Of a DNA stretch of 64,000 nt, positions 1-12,100 are shown one piece after another. Where the stretch lies: NCBI RefSeq assembly GCF_029962835.1, contig NC_080582.1:78054177-78118176 (forward strand), in the 5' to 3' direction. The notes under the pieces are model-generated. The model did no database searches. It was not told the origin of the DNA and was given only the letters and a program-made list of their open reading frames with translations. Within the stretch, counting starts at the first letter, position 1. Each line of letters begins with the position of its first letter. The stretch comes from Magnolia sinica. Taxonomy: Eukaryota > Streptophyta > Magnoliopsida > Magnoliales > Magnoliaceae. Both the position numbers and the translations under genes were made by a program.

Positions 1-448
1 GTGCTTTCCAAATAACTTTGGAGCTTTTGGTGCATTGGCCGGTACTTGTAAAAATGGATGAATGGTGTGTTTCTTGTGGTTTGGTCAAGCTTTGGATATG
101 ATTTACTTTTGGATCATATCCTGAAATGATAAGTAAAAAAGGATTGACCTTTTTTTTAGTAGTAATTATCTTTTTATTTCCACTCTAGGTAAATAGAAAA
201 TTACACTTCTGGTTTCAATTTTAAATTCTTTAAGTTTTATGTGCCCAATTTAGTAGTATAAGCTAAAGCCTGATTGGATTTGAGATGTACTATTGATTTA
301 CTTTGCTCCAAGTACTTTTATAATAGAGATGTAATATTTACCATGATCCCTTCATCTAATTTCATGTTTTATTTCACTTTTTTTTTTCCGGCTCCAAGGA
401 AACACAGTTGCATAATCTTGAGTGATCAGTATATTGAGAAGGATGTAC
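1..448. other. AT-rich upstream region, nothing recognised
   Basis: AT-rich flank of the F-box gene. I see no coding similarity or repeat ends. The promoter of the F-box gene probably lies here, but no clear TATA element can be assigned. Confidence 0.4.
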
Positions 449-1649
449 ATGTCTGACTCGTCCCAACTTCAAAATGAACTGCTACGTACCATCGCTGAAT
501 TACTATCGGCCAATAGCGATTATCTGGCATTTCGTGCCACTTGCAAGTCATGGCGATCAGCCGTAGAGGAAATGCCTCTCCATTACCCTTACCAGCTACC
601 ACTGTTAATGCTTCCATATGACAAGAACACCGAGTCCTATGGTGCCTTCAGTCTATCTGATAATAAGATATTTTACCTCAAGCTATCAGAGGCTCATGGG
701 CTAAGGTACTGTGGTTCTTCCATTAATGGTTGGTTGGTTGCAGTAGAAGAGACCCCTATTAGTTGTTTATTGAATCCATTTACCAAGGCCCGGATCCATC
801 TTCCTCTCATAACAACGTTTTCAGAAGTACTAGGGTTTGACAAATCCAGAGTGGGTGAAGAGTACAGTGCCCAATGTTTATTTGATGGTGAAGTAGAAAC
901 CCCCGGACTCCAAATGGATAAGAACCCACTTCAAAAAGAAGGCTGTGCTATCGACCTGGTGTCGAACCCCGACTATGTTGTTATGGGCATTCATGGCGGG
1001 CTTCACAAACTGGCATTCTGTAGACATGGGGACAAGGAGTGGTCCGTAATTGAAAAGAGATGGTGTCCTTATCAAGACATTTTGCATTATAAAGAACAAT
1101 TCTATGTGGTAGATTGTGAAGGAAGAGTTGCAAGTTGCAACATTGATGGTCTTCTTGAGGTGGTGGAGGTCATGCCAGAAATGAAAATCTATGGCAGGTC
1201 AATCTATTTAGTGGAATCATTGGGGGAGCTATTACAGGTTATTAGATATTTAGGAGACAATCATAAAGATGAGGATGAAGATGATGATAATTGGACATAT
1301 TATACAGTTAGATTTAAAGTTTTTAAGTTGGATATATGTAGGGGAGAGGTTTGAGGTAAAAACTCTTGGTGATTGTATGTTGTTCTTAGGCTCAAACTAC
1401 TCGTTATCTTTATCGGCTCATGATTTTCCTGGCTTCAAAAGGAATTGCATTTGCTTTACTGATGACTGTGAATGGTTGTATATGGCTGGCGTAGGAGGGG
1501 GTCATGATTTAGGCGTGTTCAACTTGGAGGATAATAGCATCACATCGTTGCCATACCAATACCATTCAAGCAATGACTTGGGAAGGCCTCCACCCATATG
1601 GTTGCACACATCTTATGGTCGTAATGAGGCATTGGAAGAATTGTCGTAA
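449..1649 (+). pseudogene. F-box/DUF295 (SKIP23-like) protein gene with one frameshift
   Basis: F-box proteins of this plant family act as substrate adaptors of SCF ubiquitin ligases and carry a C-terminal DUF295 beta-propeller-like domain. The start at 449 (MSDSSQLQNELLRTIAELL) puts a degenerate F-box at residues 8-40, with the typical YLAFRATCKSWRSAV. DUF295 blocks follow, including SLLNPFTKA-like (here CLLNPFTKARIHLPLITTF) and HKLAFCRHGDKEWSVIEK. The first frame ends at 1354. The family's C-terminal part (VKTLGDCMLFLGSNYSLSL, then CICFTDD and PPPIWLHTS) continues in the next frame from about 1325 to 1649, so there is a single one-base frameshift near 1325-1350. An in-frame ATG at 422 is also possible. 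No intron is needed, which suits the family. A recent pseudogene or a sequencing error would both fit. Confidence 0.8.
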
Positions 1650-1666
1650 TGAGGCGTTGGAAGAAT
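1621..1666 (+). repeat. 25-bp tandem duplication at the end of the F-box gene
   Basis: The unit beginning gtaatgaggcattggaagaa occurs twice in a row with one change (gcattgg / gcgttgg). The present stop codon lies in the second copy, so the duplication sets the last residues of the protein. Confidence 0.75.
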
Positions 1667-3036
1667 AATTGCATTTAATGTTTTTTTTTTAATTATTTCT
1701 CAAATGCACATTGGATTAATATTATTTCTTTCCATGATTCTTGTTAGTTTATATTATTAGATATTTACTAATTTGATTGGAGATTGAAGAGTCAAACTTG
1801 AAAGTTTGACCAAGTTTTAAATTATTTTACTAATTTTAAATTATTTCTCAAATGCGCAGTGATGGTTCTCCAAAATAGTTTTACTTGGTGTGGCCGACAT
1901 TAATCACAAATAGATCTGATTTTTGTGCCCTATGCCTAAATTTTGGTGTGGTATCTAATAATATGGAGTGGATTTCATATAATCATCATAGTTGCCTTGT
2001 AAAAATCAAGGGTGGATCTCTCCAAACCTTTTCCTTTGCTCTGCCCCACCTGAACCATAAGTTAGCCTTATCATTTGGCCTTGGGCTTATTTGGGATTAC
2101 ACTATACATTGCAGGGTGAAAACACAAAAAACATCTTAAGATAGGAAATCCCATTAGAGGCTTACTCATTAGGTTTCACAACTCATCCTGTTGAGATTTT
2201 TAAATTTTAGAAAATGGACCTCCTTAGAGTGGTCAAGGACAGAGTCGTGATTGCCTTATTTAAATTTTCAATTATTATTGTAATAAATTAAAATATGGAA
2301 GTCATACTTTGAACATTATGAACATGGACCTGGTTAGAGCGGCAATGGTCTACTTTCGACTTAAGAAAGGTCCTTGATAGGTGGTTAGGATCTTCCAGCC
2401 TCAAAGACTGCCACAGCACGGTCCATTCACTTAGAGCTTCATGGTCAAAACCCTCAACTAAGGTCCCGCTTGTACAAACAGATCCATATTCAATTGAAGA
2501 AAGGCCTGAAATTGGTGGCTTTATGGTGCAACCCATGTCTTGAATGCTCCGATCATCAATATGTCTGGGCACACCACCGGACATAATGGTCAAACTAGAG
2601 TGAAAGCAGTAGGCTCAAGTTTCAGTTTGTAGACAGGGCCATGGTTCAGGGAACTAAACCATCAATGTGATGGGCCCCACTCTGGATGACCATGCACCAC
2701 AAATCACCCAAATGGAAATTCTGGTCTTCAAATTGGTATTGGTCCACATTTGACCAACAAAAAACCAAAGATTCAACAGCTAGGATCTCTAATCTTGAAA
2801 TTTTCAGTGCACATCCATGGTGGAGCCAATCAAATCAACAGTTCAGATCACCGAGCCACAGGACCCGCTTGGAGAAGCTCGACAAACCCACCACACCACA
2901 TGAACAAATGGTGCTCTCAGTCATGCATTGAGATTCAAAAAGCAACTGAAGCATTGAGAGTTATTGAAATCTCTTGAGAATTACAACAAGAAAACCCAAG
3001 AAATCTGAAGCATACTTTCCAAGAGACAGAATCACC
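1667..3036. other. Intergenic region with decayed MITE pieces
   Basis: No gene seen. A motif aattatttctcaaatgc occurs twice (about 1691 and 1841). About 2640-2700 carries the gtgatgggccccactctgga signature of the Mutator-like MITEs found elsewhere in the window. The right part should hold the 3' UTR of the bL35c gene that ends at 3037. Confidence 0.45.
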
Positions 3037-3114
3037 TCAGGTTGCTTTTCGATTTACTTTGAGATATGGAAGCGCACCGATCACATTGTCATAGTCGCTT
3101 CGGTTGACTTGGAT
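3037..3114 (-). CDS. RPL35: bL35c exon 3
   Basis: Acceptor tctatag, then codons for [25 protein letters not shown] and TGA at 3039-3037. This C-terminal bL35 block lies 8.9 kb from exon 2 but fits its phase exactly. Confidence 0.92.
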   Translation of the reverse strand: MQVNRSDYDNVIGALPYLKVNRKAT

Positions 3115-6100
3115 CTATAGAAAATAAACAGTGGAGCCGTCAAAAAGCATGTTGGCCAAAGATAAAGAAACATGACAATAAGTCAATGTATGGGGGCAAA
3201 AAAAAGCAACATTTGTCTGGGATGTATCCTTTAATCATCATCATGGCCACCACCATCGTCATCATCTTCGCCATTGCCATCATCATAGAGCCTTTGTCAC
3301 AAGCTTATTATGTTTGGCTTCAAGAATCATGTCTTGCAAATCATATTAATGTAGAAATTCTCATGATTGTTTAGCAAATGTTCTACGACTGGCTGCCTAC
3401 CAGACCAAGGTAATACCTTTTTTTTTTCTTTGAAGCGAAAATGTTTCGGCCCCATAACGGACCGTTACAGGCCATTTTCTCCATAACAGCCCTTACAGCC
3501 CCATAACATGTAACGGTTACCACCATTATCACTACATAATGGCAGTTACAGGCTTACAGCCATTCTGCAACTGTTATGGAGTACCTTGCACCTGGCATCA
3601 ATCTTTCTATTTCACTCGAATTTGGGACAGTTGGACCTGTTTGGTGCATAGTATTAGGCGGAATTAGGTGCATTGTTGTCGTGTGTGACTGCGTATCCGC
3701 ATATAGGATCGCATATGAACATATCCATATGCAGATTGCATATACGATCAAGGCATATGCGATCATGGCACATATGTGGTCGCATATGCGGCATATGTGA
3801 AAATATGTGATCGCATATGTGCCATATGCGAAAATATGCGATCGCATACAGCATATGTGATCGCGTATTGGCCATGGCATATTAATTTTTATTTTTATTT
3901 TTTGCAAAAAATAACATTTTGCCTATAAAAAGGCTTCCAAACTTCCTCCATTTGCAATATTCCCACTCCAAAACTCTCTTATTCTCTTACATTTCTTAAT
4001 TCCAAGTGGTCTTAATCTCTCTCTCTCTTACATTTCCTTTCAAGTGGTTTTAACCTCTCTCTCCTACCTTCCCTCTCCTGGATGTTGGAAGATCAAGTTT
4101 CAAGCACTTTCAAGTTTCAAGGAAGATAGCTTGTTGATTTTCTACAATTATAAATAAATAGCTTGTTGATTTTGTTGTTACTTCTTACTTGTTAACTAAT
4201 ATTGTTGAATGTCGATGACTTGATGTTTAATTCATTGTTTAATTGATTTTCTCCCTCTCAAATGTATTGTAAATACATAAAATTAGTTATCTATTAATTT
4301 AGAAAAGTTCCCCTTAGTTTCTTATATTTTTTTACATTTTTTTTAAATTTTCCCTTCTTTTTTTTTAAATTTTTTGAGAAAAAAAATAAAATGCAGTTGC
4401 ATATGCGATCGCACAGGATCGCATATACGATTCGACAACATGGATTAGGTGGCATGGAATTGCATTTGGTCCCATGCAAATTATACCCGAGGTTTGCAAA
4501 CGATGGGAAGGATTGGATCAATCCCGGTATCATATCGTCCGGTGCCAATAGTGGATAACATGGGATTTGTGGTGGATTTCAAAATCCACTGCATCTATGG
4601 GCCCCACATTGATGCATGTGTTTTATTCACACCGTCCATCCATATTTGCCCTTTCACATGACATTCAAGTTGTATATGTGTACAGGTGACCAGAATCAGT
4701 TATAAAATCTAGTCCGTTGATTACAATTCCATGGTCCACCAAACGCATACTTCACTTAATACAGTGTATTTCCTAAAGGAATAATTTGATCCCAAATGTG
4801 GGCTTGGACGGTCAAGAATACCATCGTATTTCCAGACATGCAATTAATGTGCAAGAATGGTGTTAATTCCATCTAATACAATTCCATACCATTCAATCCC
4901 ATGCACCGGCATATTCGTTACCAAGCAAAGTTTCTAGTTATGTCTCAAACTTTTAATATACACCTCTGGAACTTGAAATTTCATTACTGTGATCTCTCTT
5001 TTTTCTTTTTTTGATAGTAAGTTCCTGTTATTATAAAATAAAATTTTGAATATTTATTTTACTGGAAAATATGAATCAGGTTGTGTTGAAATTTGAAGCA
5101 TATTTCCATGATAATTTATATTTTTAGAAAACATTGCAAATATGGAGATTTTGAAAATGCCATTTCTGTGAAAGTTATTCAAAGAATTTGGCTTTAAATC
5201 ACCTTAGGTAATATCATTTCAAGTTATTTGACGGCACAAAACATAATCTCGATGAGCAATGTCTAGATAACCTATAATTGTATTTTATGAAACTGTTTTG
5301 ATGAAGTCTGAAGGCTCAAAAGATACCAGCAAACCTGAGAGAATTACATTTGTTCTTAGCATGGTTCAAACACTAGCTCAAATGAGCCAAGTTGACCGAT
5401 CCTTGAACAAGTCTTTTTTTTCAGAGGGAGGGAGGGAGGGAGGAAGAGGGAGAGAGAGAGAGAGGCCGTAATGGCCTGAAGTATAATGTAACAGTGGTGG
5501 TTGTTACCGTTACGGAATATCTTGGTCATAATGGTACACCCATCTCATGATATGAACGTAAGAGAACTTTTTTAGAGAGAGATCCAGACTCAAAATCCTA
5601 AACCCATTTTTTTTACTCCCCTCTCGCTTCAAACCCCGAACACTATATCCCAAATGGCAGTTTCAAAAAAAATAAGAAAAAAAAAAAGTACCTTCTTTTT
5701 TCTCTCCATGGCTCTCACACCCATCTTGCCCTCTACACCATTCCCTACTGTTTTTTAAACATTTACTGCTCTATTATACCCCAACTCATCACCACCAAAC
5801 TTTCCACCACACAACAACATTCTACATAACAGACAAAGCATTCTAGTGGCCTGTGGAAAGGAGTTTATGGGTCATCTCGATGGCTTCTCCGTCCTAGCTT
5901 CTGACCACATTAAGTTACAACTATTTTGGAATTCTGTTGCTAGAGTACATCCTCGCATATGATTTGTAGGTCAATTGTGATTAGATGACTGTCAACTAGA
6001 TATATTCCAAACCATCACCAGAAATCCTTGCTCCAAGTTCTCAACATACCGACCACTCATGCATCACCCGAGACATCCTCTCCTGGCAACCAGAAGCATG

Positions 6101-9100
6101 CCTAATGCGTCCACACCCAGAATTATAGAATTGCAAGGGCGGACATCCACCATTCAAGACTATTTGTCAAAAATGAAAGGGAATTTTGATCAACTGCCAT
6201 TTTTTATCCTGTCTATGATAAGGATTACATTCTTTGCGTTGTTTCTTGTCTGTTGGCTTGCGGAAAATTTTAAGATGTTAAAAATTGTTCCCACAGCACA
6301 CCCTCCTTTGCCCAACTTAAAGTATTTGTGGCAGTGAGATGATACGGTAGAGCCGGAAGAACCGTAATATGGAAGAGCCATCTCTCCACAGGACACATGG
6401 CAGGGTGATGTATTAATAGGGTCCACCCATATGCTGGCACCAGGACTGATGGCTAACGTTTTAAAGATAAAACCCATGAGATAATCATATCCATTGCTTT
6501 TTCTACAGTTTATCCCACTGCATATTTGACCATTAACTGTTTTTGTTTACCGCCATCACTTTAATGGCCACAAATCAAACGAATAGCAGTAATTTTGATA
6601 ATAAACCATCCATGCTAGGGCCATGCATAACAGACCCGATTTGCACATCACCCTGACTCGTGTTCTGTGGGGAGATTGCGCTACCATATAACAATTGTTC
6701 CAACTCCACTGTATCATCTCCCTTTGTGGCCTCTCCTCCAACAAGAGTTGTGGAGTATCTTTAACAGTTTCATCTTCTGATCTTTTTCTCAATACAGATG
6801 GGATTCTCTATGCTGATAACTCCATAAATCAGCAGTGTGAAAAAGAGAGAAAAATTCATGGATGTGGCTTTTCCCCCAATCGTTTAAATCGGAAACCCAA
6901 CTCATCATCATCATCATCCAACCTTATCCCAATTAACTGGGGTTCATTGCATGAATCCATTTCCTCCTTTCCACTCTATTGAGGGCTAAATCAGAAACCT
7001 AACTGTGCTCCGCAAAATCATTTCTGGTGATCTTTGCCTACTGTGAGAGTATGTGGACTATTTGACTATACCTCAGCATATGGGTCCTCCTAACAAACCC
7101 AAATACAGCATTTCCAAGGATATCGCCCATGAGGATCTTGTCAGTTCTGCTAGCCGATTCCTACGCACGTACGTATGCAGAAGGAGGACCCCACCATCGA
7201 TCTGGCTCGATGACGACGTCCAGAGAGGGCCTCCTAGCTAGAAGACAAGTTTTGGTTCAGAAAAGTGGCCCGATAGTCAAGAAAAGCCCACCATGGGATC
7301 TCATGATCGTGGCCCACTCATCGGATTGGTTTTATATTTTAGGTTTTGCTTATTGTTATTATTTAGAACATCGTGAACGCTTTAGATTTTCTCGTTTGAT
7401 TTTTATTTTAGTTTACTTCATCGCCAAGTAATAGGTGTCGCACATGGTGCGAGTTTTTGGGTATAGGGTTCTCCCTATAAATAGGCACCCCTTGTAGTTC
7501 TTTTCATTCATTGAAGTTAATAAAAAAATTCCTGCTTTATTTTTCTGCTCTCTTCGTGAGTTGTGGAAGAATTCAAAAGTGGGTGTGAAGCCCTCCCTTT
7601 TCGAAGGGCTAACTACCGTGGTGCGAAGCCACATCGATCCCAATTCACCCCCATCTTCCATCATTTTTTTTCCATCTTCCCCCACCATCCGTACTTCGAA
7701 TTTGTCCTTTTGTTGCATCAGATTTCTTCATTGAAGCAGGTTTCCAGATTTCGGCCCGCAAGCGAGCTGAAACTTCGGCGGAGCACCACGCACAAACCGT
7801 ACATCGGATCGAGCTGAAATTTGGAGGTTTTGGAGTCCATCCCTGGCCGACCAGGGCCAAGGTGGCCTTTTTCTGAATAGTGGGCTCCACACACGTGCGG
7901 CCAGGATCACACACACGTCCATCTGGACCATTGTTGCTGTCCACGCGCGGGATCATCTTTTGGTTCAGGGTTCCTTGAATTGAAATTAGGGAATCCCTTG
8001 GATTAGGGACTGATTTTTATGCATGAGTAGTTGATTTTATTTCCCTTTGACATTGTTTGGTTTATAATTTTATTGGTCCAGTCCTAGCCTGTGTCGGCTT
8101 GGACCCGCATAGATTCCCCTTTAATTGAATGTTTGGATTTTCATGTGGGATGTGGAATTTGTGTGATTGTTTCTGAATTGGTGTGATCTAAGCCTGCAAT
8201 CTTGCATATCATATTTAATTTTCCATGTCCTGCATCAAATTTGGTATCAAAGCCTAGGGTTCTTGTAGGAGAATTCACCACATATTTAGGGTTTAGTTTG
8301 TTTGAGTCCTTCATGCATTCAGTCCATCATATATAGCTGAATTTTAGTAACAGTGTGTAGTCTCCTTCATATAGAGTCTCGTAGGGTCATTTAGTTTTTA
8401 GACGCATATAGTTGTCATAGAAGGTCTTTAGGTTGAGCAAGTCAGTGTATGCCCACACGTACGGGTCGCAGTTTCGGTTTGCACCCTACACTAAACATGG
8501 AACAATTGCAAGAGTCACTAAACAAGATATCTCAGACGTTGGAGTCTATGATTAAGCGCTTGGAAATGGACCAATGCTGTGAACAGCTTGATGTACGCAT
8601 TACCCGACTAAAGACCATCGCTAGGACAAACCCCACCATTGGGGTAGATGTCCAATCTCAAGCAGGTGGCCTGGAGGATACACCAATGAATGGAGTTGGT
8701 CAAGGAATCAATTATGGGTGTGCACCCGGACACCCACCCCATGAGAGACATAAAGACCACTATTTTGAGGGGTACAACATGTGTGGCCTTGTGGCTGGAG
8801 AGAGTGCACCAGCGGCTAGTGTAGAGTTACCCACTGAGGCCATTCCGGTAATGGATGAGTTACGTGATATCTTTCCTGATGATCTACCGAATGAGTCTCC
8901 CCCTAGGAGGGATATAGAGCACACCAGAACATGGGACACCGTAATACCTACAACCGAGTTTACGTTGAATAATTTTATTGATAGGTTCACAGGTCTAAGT
9001 CCTCGTGAAGTCCTTACTGATTATAGACCTAGGAAACTTATTGATCTTGTCCCTATGTCACTGTCCCATAGGCCGTCAGAGTCTGCAGAGTCTTTTGCGC

Positions 9101-12100
9101 ATCACATTCATTCATGGCATCAAGAAATCAGGCAGAAGATCATGACTAATAATGAACATTGCACATTTTCTACAGACCAATATAAATTTTTCAAAGGATT
9201 CAATATTGGGGACTCTGTGATGGTCTGCATCAGGCCCGAGCGGTATCCTTCGAGGGCCGTTCGTAAGTTACACGCGTGTAGCGCTGGACCCGTCAAAATT
9301 ATAAAACGAAACGGTCTCAATGTGTATGAGGTAGATCTTCCACCTTTCATGGGAATTAGTTTCACATCCGATGTGGAGGATTTAGTTACTTTTCAGGGGA
9401 CCACTGATACTTTGTTCGGCCCTTCGCCCACCCATCCTGATTCTCCATATTTATCCCTTGAACCATGGCCCATTCTCAACCCATTTTTCCAGCCTCTACG
9501 TCCCATACCTACCCGTCCCGACCCATTTTCTCAGCCTCTACCTCCCATATCTATCCTTCCTAACCCATATTTTCAGCCTCTACGTCCCATACCTACCCTT
9601 CCCGACCCATTTTCTCAACCTCTACCTCTCATACCCACTCTTTCTGACCTTTCTTTCCAGCCTCTACCTCCCATACCTACCTTTCTCGATCCATTTTCCC
9701 AACCTCTACGTTCCATACCTACCCGTCTTGACCCATTTTCCCAACCTCTACCTCCCATACTTATTCTTCCTGAGATTTTTTCTCAACCTCTCCCTCCCAT
9801 ACCTAACTTTCACACGCCCAGAGAGGAAATAGAGAATATCCAGGACCATCAGATAGTTTCAACGTCGGACGGCGGGTTTCAGAAGTACGTGGTTAAATGG
9901 AAGTCACGCCCAGCTTCAGGCAGCATGTGGCTCACTGAGGAGCTTCAGAGACTTGATCCTGACATCCTGAAGCGGTTCAGGAGTTTTATTTCTCCAGTGG
10001 CGAAATCTTTGCAGCCGGGGAGAATTGATGGGGACATCACGCGCACACGCGCACTCACGCCGCCCCCCCTACGCACGTACGTACGTATGCAGAAGGAGGA
10101 CCCCACCATCGATCTGGCTCGATGACGACGTCCAGAGAGGGCCTCCTAGCTAGAAGACAAGTTTTGGTTCAGAAAAGTGGCCCGATAGTCAAGAAAAGCC
10201 CACCATGGGATCTCATGATCGTGGCCCACTCATCGGATTAGTTTTATATTTTAGGTTTTGCTTATTGTTATTATTTAGAACATCGTGAACGCTTTAGATT
10301 TCCTCGTTTGATTTTTATTTTAGTTTACTTAATCGCCAAGTAATAGGTGTCGCACATGGTGCGAGTTTTTGGGTATAGGGTTCTCCCTATAAATAGGCAC
10401 CCCTTGTAGTTCTTTTCATTCATTGAAGTTAATAAAAAATTCTTACTTTATTTTTCTGCTCTCTTCGTGAGTTGTGGAAGAATTCAAAAGTGGGTGTGAA
10501 GCCCTCCCTTTTCGAAGGGCTAACTACCGTGGTGCGAAGCCACATCGATCCCAATTCACCCCCATCTTCCATCATCTTTTTTTTTCCATCTTCCCCCACC
10601 ATCCATACTTCGAATTTGTCCTTTTGTTGCATCAGATTTCTTCATTGAAGCAGGTTTCCAGATTTCCGCAGGCGAGCTGAAACTTCGGCGGAGCACCACG
10701 CACAAACCGTACATCGGATCGAGCTGAAATTTGGAGGTTTTGGAGTCCATCCCTGGCCGACCAGGGCCAAGGTGGCCTTTTTCTGAATAGTGGGCCCCAC
10801 ACACGTGCGGCCGGGATCACACACACGTCCATCTGGACCATTGTTGCTGTCCACACGTTTATCACCTTAGGGTTCCTTGAATTGAAATTAGGGAATCCCT
10901 TGGATTAGGGACTGATTTTTATGCATGAGTAGTTGATTTTATTTCCGTTTGACATCGTTTGGCTTATAATTTTATTGGTCCAGTCCTAGCCTGTGTCGGC
11001 TTGGATCCGCATAGATTCCCCTTTAATTGAATGTTTGGATTTTCATGTGGGATGTGGAATTTGTGTGATTGTTTCTGAATTGGTGTGATCTAAGCCTGAA
11101 ATCTTGCATATCATATTTAATTTTCCATGTCTTGCATATCGCCCATGAGGATCTTGTCAGTTCTGCTAGCCGATTCAATTACTTTTTGTCTCTCAGCTCA
11201 TGGATCAATGTCAATGCTCTTTTATATTTACTCCCTCGTGTTGTTGTGAAGGATCATCCATGGAAAGAGATACTGGCTAAAAGACCACAATGGAGTGATC
11301 TCTACTTCCCATCAGCTAGTGCTCAGAATACATTATCAGGCAAAGCATCATCATTGTCATCTCTCATCATGTGGGAGCATCAATCGGACCACACCAATTT
11401 TAGAATAGTTGAGTCTTGTAAACAGCGGCTCCTACATGTACAAGATCCCATCTGTTGCAAACAATAAGTTTGCTGATGAGTAGGACCTCTTCTTTAAATA
11501 TAAGGAAGGTTATAAAAATTTTGCTGAAGTAAAGGGTGTGTTTGGTTGCACTCAATTGCATGATATTTCATTATTAATCAGTCTAATTTCATGCAGAATA
11601 TCATGAAATTTCATGATCTTCGATGCAAATAAACACACTCTAAAATATTAGACCAGAATTAGGATAAGGGGAATCATGTTAACGAGCATTTAGATGGAAA
11701 GCCAAATTGGTCAGGGAAGAAGATGCAATGAGGTTGACAAAGAACAAAACCATGAAAGAGAAAAGGTAAATCTTTCTGGTTCGTATACAGAGGAAATTCC
11801 AGAGATGGACGGGATCAGTGGGTGGTGATTTTCGGTCCATTGAGGGCCATCAGAGAACGATCCAGATCAATGAAATACGGGCCCTACTTGTACAGATTGT
11901 GGGCCAAATGGAAATCACAAGTAATTCGGTCAAGCATTGTAAAATCCTAAATCGACATTAAGCTCAATTACACAGTTAGAGACTAAAAACTGCAAATCTA
12001 AGGCATATACAAACACGATTACATGAACACAGTAAGGAATTCTAGAAAACAAACCATTTTCGAGAGGCGAAGCTTCCTCTTCGTATTCTTCTTCACCAAC

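Larger units (their letters stand above)
7161..11136 (+). mobile_element. Non-autonomous Ty3/gypsy-derived LTR element in bL35c intron 2
   Basis: LTR copies lie at 7161-8234 and about 10026-11136. They differ by roughly 3% by eye, so the insertion is perhaps one or a few million years old. A primer-binding site tggtatcaaagc (close to the initiator-Met type) lies at 8242-8253. The interior has one long open frame that starts gag-like and ends with the tail of a gypsy integrase and a chromodomain-like segment; the usual protease, reverse transcriptase and integrase core are not represented. It is a fossil that needs a partner to move. Confidence 0.88.

Noticed and set aside
3690-3870. CRISPR-like regular repeats
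   Set aside because: Repeats are self-complementary, unequally spaced and without unique spacers; plant nuclear context and element ends show a MITE.
3554-3907. Open frames on both strands rich in Ile, Cys, His and Met
   Set aside because: Produced by repeats of catatgcgatcgca in a MITE, not by a gene.
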